DNA of 54,565 bases, taken from Fibrobacter sp. (GTDB lineage: Bacteria; Fibrobacterota; Fibrobacteria; Fibrobacterales; Fibrobacteraceae). The stretch lies in the NCBI GenBank assembly GCA_024398815.1, contig JAKSIL010000018.1, positions 1 through 54,565 on the forward strand, written 5' to 3'. The stretch's first letter is position 1. Each line of letters starts with the position of its first letter. Below, in pieces: positions 51,302 through 54,565 of this stretch. The translations under genes were made by a program, and so were the position numbers. Below the pieces are notes generated by a model, which saw nothing but the letters and a program-made list of their open reading frames with translations, did not search any database and was not told the DNA's origin.

Positions 51302-52279
51302 ATGTTCCGTTCGAATCATTCGTTTTCGTCTGTAATTGCCCACTCGATTCTCGCGACGGCTTTGTTTTCGATATCCGCACTGGCATTCGACATCAGCGTA
51401 AAGGCAAACGTCGACAACGCCCAGGTCTTCGTAGGCGACATGTTCAACTACGAAATCGCCGTGACCGCCCCCGAAAACGCCATCGTAGATCTCCCCAGTT
51501 TCGTCGGAAACCTCGGAAGCTTCGAAGTCAAGGAAATGAAAAACGAAAAGGTAACCGAAGGCATGCCCAAGGGAACCGCCAAGTTCGTATGGCAGGCGAC
51601 CCTCAACACCTTCGTGAGCGGCGACTTCCCCATCGCCCCGCAAGAAGTTTCCGCCATCGTCGGGAAAGACACCGTGAAAACCCGCACCGACCCCGTCGCC
51701 GTAAAAGTCTCGACACGCACCACAGGCGAAGAAACCGACATCCTCGAAATCGAAGACCCGCTCGCCGACCCGCGCCTCCCGCAGTGGCTCTACATCGTCC
51801 TCGGCGTCCTCGGAGTCGCCCTCCTCGTGTTCCTCGGCTGGTTCCTCCACAAGAAATTCGCAAAGCCCGGCGAAGCCAAACGCCTCCCGCCCTACGAAGA
51901 AGCCGTGCTCGCCCTCAAGGAGCTCCGCACCCGCAACTACCTCGCCGAAGGCAACCAGGGCGACTACTTCATGTCGCTCGGCTTCATCACCCGCCGCTAC
52001 ATCGAGCGCCGCTTCGAAGTCGACATCCTTGATGCGACCGTCGCCGAACTCAAGCAGCGCATGAGCCACATCCCGGGCCTCCCGCAAGCCTACAAGGAAT
52101 CCGTCGTGACGCTCGCCGTCGAAACCGAACCCGTGAAGTTTGCGAAAATGAAACTCGAAGGCGAACGCTGCCGCTTCTGGGACGAATGGGCCGACCGCCT
52201 CCTCGAAGACACAAAACCAACTCCCGAAGAGGAGTTGGCCAAGAAAGACGCCATGAAGGCCGCCGGCAAAAAAGCCTAG
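51302..52279 (+). CDS. BatD-like exported membrane protein
   Basis: The 325-residue protein has a signal peptide (HSILATALFSISALAF) and an extracytoplasmic beta domain (DISVKANVDNAQVFVGDMFN, as in BatD). A transmembrane helix (LYIVLGVLGVALLVFLGWFL) lies near residues 160-180, followed by a cytoplasmic helical domain (ALKELRTRNYLAEGNQGDYF, FITRRYIERRFEVD) of the kind attached to BatD or DUF4381 proteins. BatD belongs to the MoxR/BatABCDE (aerotolerance) system, but no moxR, batA or VWA gene is adjacent, so this copy stands apart. AGAGGT lies 4 nt before the ATG. Confidence 0.75.
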   Translation: MFRSNHSFSSVIAHSILATALFSISALAFDISVKANVDNAQVFVGDMFNYEIAVTAPENAIVDLPSFVGNLGSFEVKEMKNEKVTEGMPKGTAKFVWQATLNTFVSGDFPIAPQEVSAIVGKDTVKTRTDPVAVKVSTRTTGEETDILEIEDPLADPRLPQWLYIVLGVLGVALLVFLGWFLHKKFAKPGEAKRLPPYEEAVLALKELRTRNYLAEGNQGDYFMSLGFITRRYIERRFEVDILDATVAELKQRMSHIPGLPQAYKESVVTLAVETEPVKFAKMKLEGERCRFWDEWADRLLEDTKPTPEEELAKKDAMKAAGKKA

Positions 52280-52283
52280 CGAA

Positions 52284-52934
52284 TTAACCGTTTACTTTAT
52301 TCACAAACTCGCGGCAGACCGCTTCCGGATCGGACTTCCCGAAAATGGCGGACCCAACCACGAACACGTTCGCACCCGCTTCCTTGCAGGCGAGAATGTT
52401 GTCGAGCTTCACGCCGCCGTCAATCTGGATGTCCATCTCCGGCTTCATCTGGCGGAGTGCGCGAATCTTGTCAAGGCAGTACGGAATGAGGCTCTGGCCG
52501 CCAAAACCCGGATTCACCGACATCACGAGGACCATGTCCACGATATCGAGCACATACTTGATGCTTTCGAGAGGCGTCGCCGGATTGATGGCGACAGCAG
52601 GCTTTACGCCAAGTTCCGCAATCTGGTGCAGCAGACGATCCAGGTGGTTCGTCGTTTCGGCATGCACGCTGATGATGGAGGCTCCCGCCTTCGCGAAGTC
52701 GCCCACGTACTTTTCCGGATTTTCGATCATCAAATGGCAGTCCAGCGGAAGGCTAGTTCCCTTCCCCACGCAGGCGGAAATTCCAGGACCGAAGCTTATG
52801 TTCGGAACAAAATGCCCGTCCATGATGTCGAGGTGGACAAGACCGGCACCGCCGTTTTCGATGGCCTTGAGGCCGTTTCCGAGTTCCAGAAAATTTGCGT
52901 TTAAAACGCTTGGGGCAATAATTGGCTTAAGCAT
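52284..52934 (-). CDS. rpe: Ribulose-phosphate 3-epimerase
   Basis: Interconverts ribulose-5-phosphate and xylulose-5-phosphate in the pentose phosphate pathway. The 216-residue TIM-barrel protein has APSVLNANF, the metal site HLDIMDGHFVPN, DCHLMIENPE, INPATPLES, SVNPGFGGQSL and QIDGGVKLDN, and is of normal length. It converges on the BatD-like gene. TAAATT at 52941-52946 (minus) ends 6 nt before the ATG and there is no ribosome site. Confidence 0.96.
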   Translation of the reverse strand: MLKPIIAPSVLNANFLELGNGLKAIENGGAGLVHLDIMDGHFVPNISFGPGISACVGKGTSLPLDCHLMIENPEKYVGDFAKAGASIISVHAETTNHLDRLLHQIAELGVKPAVAINPATPLESIKYVLDIVDMVLVMSVNPGFGGQSLIPYCLDKIRALRQMKPEMDIQIDGGVKLDNILACKEAGANVFVVGSAIFGKSDPEAVCREFVNKVNG

Positions 52935-52940
52935 GCCGAT

Positions 52941-52946
52941 AATTTA
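52941..52946 (-). promoter_or_regulatory. -10 hexamer TAAATT before rpe, leaderless geometry
   Basis: Ends 6 nt before the ATG at 52934; the -35 is weak. Confidence 0.4.
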
Positions 52947-53016
52947 GTAAAATATCTAGACATTAAACTTATTTTTTACTACCTTTGTTGCCGACATTGC
53001 AATAGAGGAGATTACT

Positions 53017-53430
53017 ATGTCCAAAACTACCGCCACCAAGGCTACCAAGGCCCCCGCAAAGAAGTGCGCAGCAAAGGCTGCCCCCAAGGCCGAAGTCAAA
53101 GCCGTGAAGCCCGCTGCAAAGACTGCAGCCAAGAAGGCCGCCCCGAAGGCCGCCGAAAAGGTCGAAGCCAAGCCCGCCGCAAAGAAGGCTGCCCCCAAGG
53201 CCGCCGCCAAGATCGCCGTCGAATTCGTCGCCGACTGCCCGCTCGCCACTACCGTTTCCGTGGCTGGCACCTTCAACGACTGGGCCATCGACAAGGACAT
53301 GCTCAAGAAGGACAAGAAGACTGGTCTCTGGAAAGCCAAGATGAACCTCGCTGCCGGCGATTACGAATACAAGTTCGTTTGCGACGGCAAGAACTGGGAC
53401 GAAGGCGACAACAAGATCAAGCACGTCTAA
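53017..53430 (+). CDS. Histone-like tail fused to an AMPK-type glycogen-binding domain
   Basis: The first roughly 65 of 137 residues are Lys/Ala/Pro-rich repeats (KKAAPKAAEKVEAKPAAKK), as in histone-H1-like proteins. Residues about 66-137 form a carbohydrate-binding module of the AMPK-beta/CBM48 type: TTVSVAGTFNDWA, then TGLWKAKMNLAAGDYEYKFV and CDGKNWDEGDN. The Trp residues that stack on glucose chains in this family are present (FNDW and GKNW). Such modules bind glycogen or starch. The basic tail could bind nucleic acid or acidic proteins. The pairing would link glycogen granules to something acidic, which is inference. GAGGAG precedes the ATG; the gene stands alone with its own terminator. 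Confidence 0.85.
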   Translation: MSKTTATKATKAPAKKCAAKAAPKAEVKAVKPAAKTAAKKAAPKAAEKVEAKPAAKKAAPKAAAKIAVEFVADCPLATTVSVAGTFNDWAIDKDMLKKDKKTGLWKAKMNLAAGDYEYKFVCDGKNWDEGDNKIKHV

Positions 53431-53473
53431 TTCGTGGATGCCGCAAGGCATTTCCCGTTTGTGAATACAGATG

Positions 53474-53498
53474 GCTCCGGGTGACCGGAGCTTTTTTT
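53474..53498 (+). terminator. Rho-independent terminator of the histone-like/CBM gene
   Basis: GCTCCGG/CCGGAGC perfect stem, GTGA loop, seven T. Confidence 0.92.
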
Positions 53499-53507
53499 AC
53501 CTCCCGC

Positions 53508-53558
53508 TTGCTTTTTTATAAAAATGTAGTTATATTTTGTTCACTAGCACATTTGTGC
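53508..53558 (+). promoter_or_regulatory. Promoter and candidate operator of the RhuM-like gene
   Basis: TTGCTT at 53508-53513 and TATATT at 53531-53536, 17 bp apart. A perfect inverted repeat GCACA-TT-TGTGC (53547-53558) lies just after the predicted start. A TCCCGCTTG word occurs on both sides (53502-53510 and 53573-53581). Confidence 0.5.
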
Positions 53559-53600
53559 ATTTTTTGTGTTTTTCCCGCTTGTAACGCAAAGGAGTAAAGA

Positions 53601-54491
53601 ATGGAAAATAAAGCTATCGTCAATAACGACGAAAAGAATGAAATCATCGTGTACCAGCCGGAAGGTGGCGAGTTTCACATCGATGTCAAGATGAAAGATG
53701 AAACTGTTTGGCTAACTCAGCTGCAAATGGCTGAATTATTCCAAACATCTAGGTCGAATGTTATTGAACATATCCAAAACATTTATAGCGAGTCAGAATT
53801 ATCAAAAAACGCAACTTGTCGGAATTTCCGACAGGTTCGGATTGAAGGAAACCGCGAGGTCAATCGGTCTGTACCCTATTACAATCTAGATATGATTATA
53901 GCCCTTGGATATAGGGTTAAATCCTTGATTGCAACCCGCTTTCGTCAATGGGCCAATCGAGTTCTCAAGGAGCATTTACTCAAAGGTGGCTCCGTCAACC
54001 AGCGATTGGTTTCTCATGAGAATAAACTTGAAAATCTTGACTCACGCATGCTTACCCTCGAAAAGCAGGTGGACTTTTTCGTAAAGGCGAATCTTCCACC
54101 GAGCGAGGGCTTGTTGAATGCGAAATCCTGGTGGAGCGGATATGAATTCGCAGCGCAGCTGGTGCGTTCCGCAAAAGAGGAAATTGTCATCATCGACCCG
54201 TATGCCGACGACATTGCGCTCGCGCTTATCGCAAAGCATTCGCCGAACGTCAATGGCGTCGTCTATTCCGCGCATGTGACGAGTCGTTTGAAAGAGGAAG
54301 CGGCAAGGCTCAATCGTCAATTCCCGACAGTCGAACTCAAAAGTATGCAGAATGTCCACGACCGCTTCATCATCGCTGACGAAACCGTTTACCACATCGG
54401 CTCCTCGCTCAACGAACTCGGTAAAAAGCTGACCGCATTCTCCGTGCTGAATATCGTAACCAAGCAACAGCTGCTTGAAATGGTGAAGTAA
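53601..54491 (+). CDS. RhuM-family protein with a PLD-like C-terminal domain
   Basis: The N-terminal part of the 296 residues is the RhuM (virulence RhuM) domain: VWLTQLQMAELFQTSRSNVI, then YYNLDMIIALGYRVKS and ATRFRQWANRVLKEHLLKG. A coiled coil (ENKLENLDSRMLTLEKQVDF) leads to a domain with EIVIIDPYAD and NVHDRFIIADETVYHIGSSL. The last matches a phospholipase-D half-site, HxK-x4-D, with Arg for Lys (HDRFIIAD), followed by GS. RhuM proteins are common in mobile and defence regions, where their role is not settled. AAAGGAG is 7 nt before the ATG. It may be a nuclease-like or DNA-sensing protein; activity is uncertain because of the Lys-to-Arg change. Confidence 0.85.
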   Translation: MENKAIVNNDEKNEIIVYQPEGGEFHIDVKMKDETVWLTQLQMAELFQTSRSNVIEHIQNIYSESELSKNATCRNFRQVRIEGNREVNRSVPYYNLDMIIALGYRVKSLIATRFRQWANRVLKEHLLKGGSVNQRLVSHENKLENLDSRMLTLEKQVDFFVKANLPPSEGLLNAKSWWSGYEFAAQLVRSAKEEIVIIDPYADDIALALIAKHSPNVNGVVYSAHVTSRLKEEAARLNRQFPTVELKSMQNVHDRFIIADETVYHIGSSLNELGKKLTAFSVLNIVTKQQLLEMVK

Positions 54492-54504
54492 ATCCCCTGC
54501 CGTT

Positions 54505-54565
54505 TTAATCCTTTGAAATGACGATGTTCTCTTTATAAGAGGCTTCGCCCAACTGAAGAATCCCG
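54505..54565 (-). CDS. C-terminal end of a gene entering from the right edge
   Basis: On the minus strand a frame enters at the window edge and reads GILQLGEASYKENIVISKD before a stop at 54505-54507. The stop is 13 bp from the convergent RhuM-like stop, a normal layout for two gene ends. Only 19 residues are visible, so no product can be named. Confidence 0.4.
   Translation of the reverse strand, partial: GILQLGEASYKENIVISKD

Overview
The window looks like the chromosome of a Fibrobacter species (phylum Fibrobacterota, close to F. succinogenes). The best evidence is the Fibrobacter succinogenes major paralogous domain (TIGR02145 type) found twice in the lipoprotein at 5829-7625 and once at the front of the lipoprotein at 13521-16391. 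Supporting signs are Asp/Ser-rich tethered lipoproteins, a GLUG-repeat secreted protein, a balanced GC content with AT-rich intergenic DNA, and promoters with a TATATT-type -10. No phage, CRISPR array or secretion operon was seen.

Layout. 1-3835 is the N-terminal part of a very large secreted GLUG-repeat protein on the minus strand, cut by the left edge. 3851-7701 holds a tiny secreted peptide, a coiled-coil membrane protein, a diguanylate cyclase and a double-domain paralogous lipoprotein. tRNA-Ser(GCT) follows. 7977-13432 carries a class A penicillin-binding protein, a helical lipoprotein and a TauE/SafE exporter. 13521-18980 (minus) carries the 18-repeat lipoprotein, a GIY-YIG protein, NhaA and a zinc-ribbon membrane protein. 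19197-22546 is ahcY followed by an integrated patch: an AAA ATPase/DUF4143 gene between 38-bp direct repeats, an IS3 transposase remnant, and a second copy of the ahcY 3' end with its terminator. 22675-27998 holds an unknown cytoplasmic protein, three evenly spaced inverted repeats, a thioredoxin-like exported protein, an SGNH hydrolase, a beta-barrel protein and an HTH/ImmA-like regulator. 28036-34598 holds murJ, a lipoprotein, an M48-like peptidase abutting a DUF4954 beta-helix protein, and a small GGDEF-like protein coupled to a GT4 glycosyltransferase. 34656-36965 is a duplicated acidic lipoprotein. 37081-43142 holds sbcD-sbcC and a purF-type amidotransferase. 43372-48830 is a run of surface or envelope proteins plus a histone-H1-like protein. 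48917-54491 holds prs, an outer-membrane protein, a BatD-like protein, rpe, a histone-like/glycogen-binding fusion and a RhuM-PLD-like protein. A gene end enters from the right edge.

How the genes fit together. Housekeeping functions are peptidoglycan synthesis (PBP1A, MurJ), PRPP and purine metabolism (prs, purF), the methyl cycle (ahcY), pentose phosphate (rpe) and break repair (sbcCD). The rest is dominated by exported proteins built from duplicated or repeated modules joined by Ser, Asp or Ala-rich linkers.

Most notable points: the ATPase cassette integrated at the ahcY 3' end, with nested repeats; a likely leaderless promoter grammar, with a -10 hexamer exactly 6 nt before an ATG that has no Shine-Dalgarno, at nine genes; three 39-40 bp inverted repeats spaced about 85 bp apart; a shared C-(G)-D-D-S-S sequence after the lipobox of five lipoproteins; an eight-cysteine module duplicated and split by an Ala/Asp/Ser insert; and a histone-like tail fused to a glycogen-binding domain.
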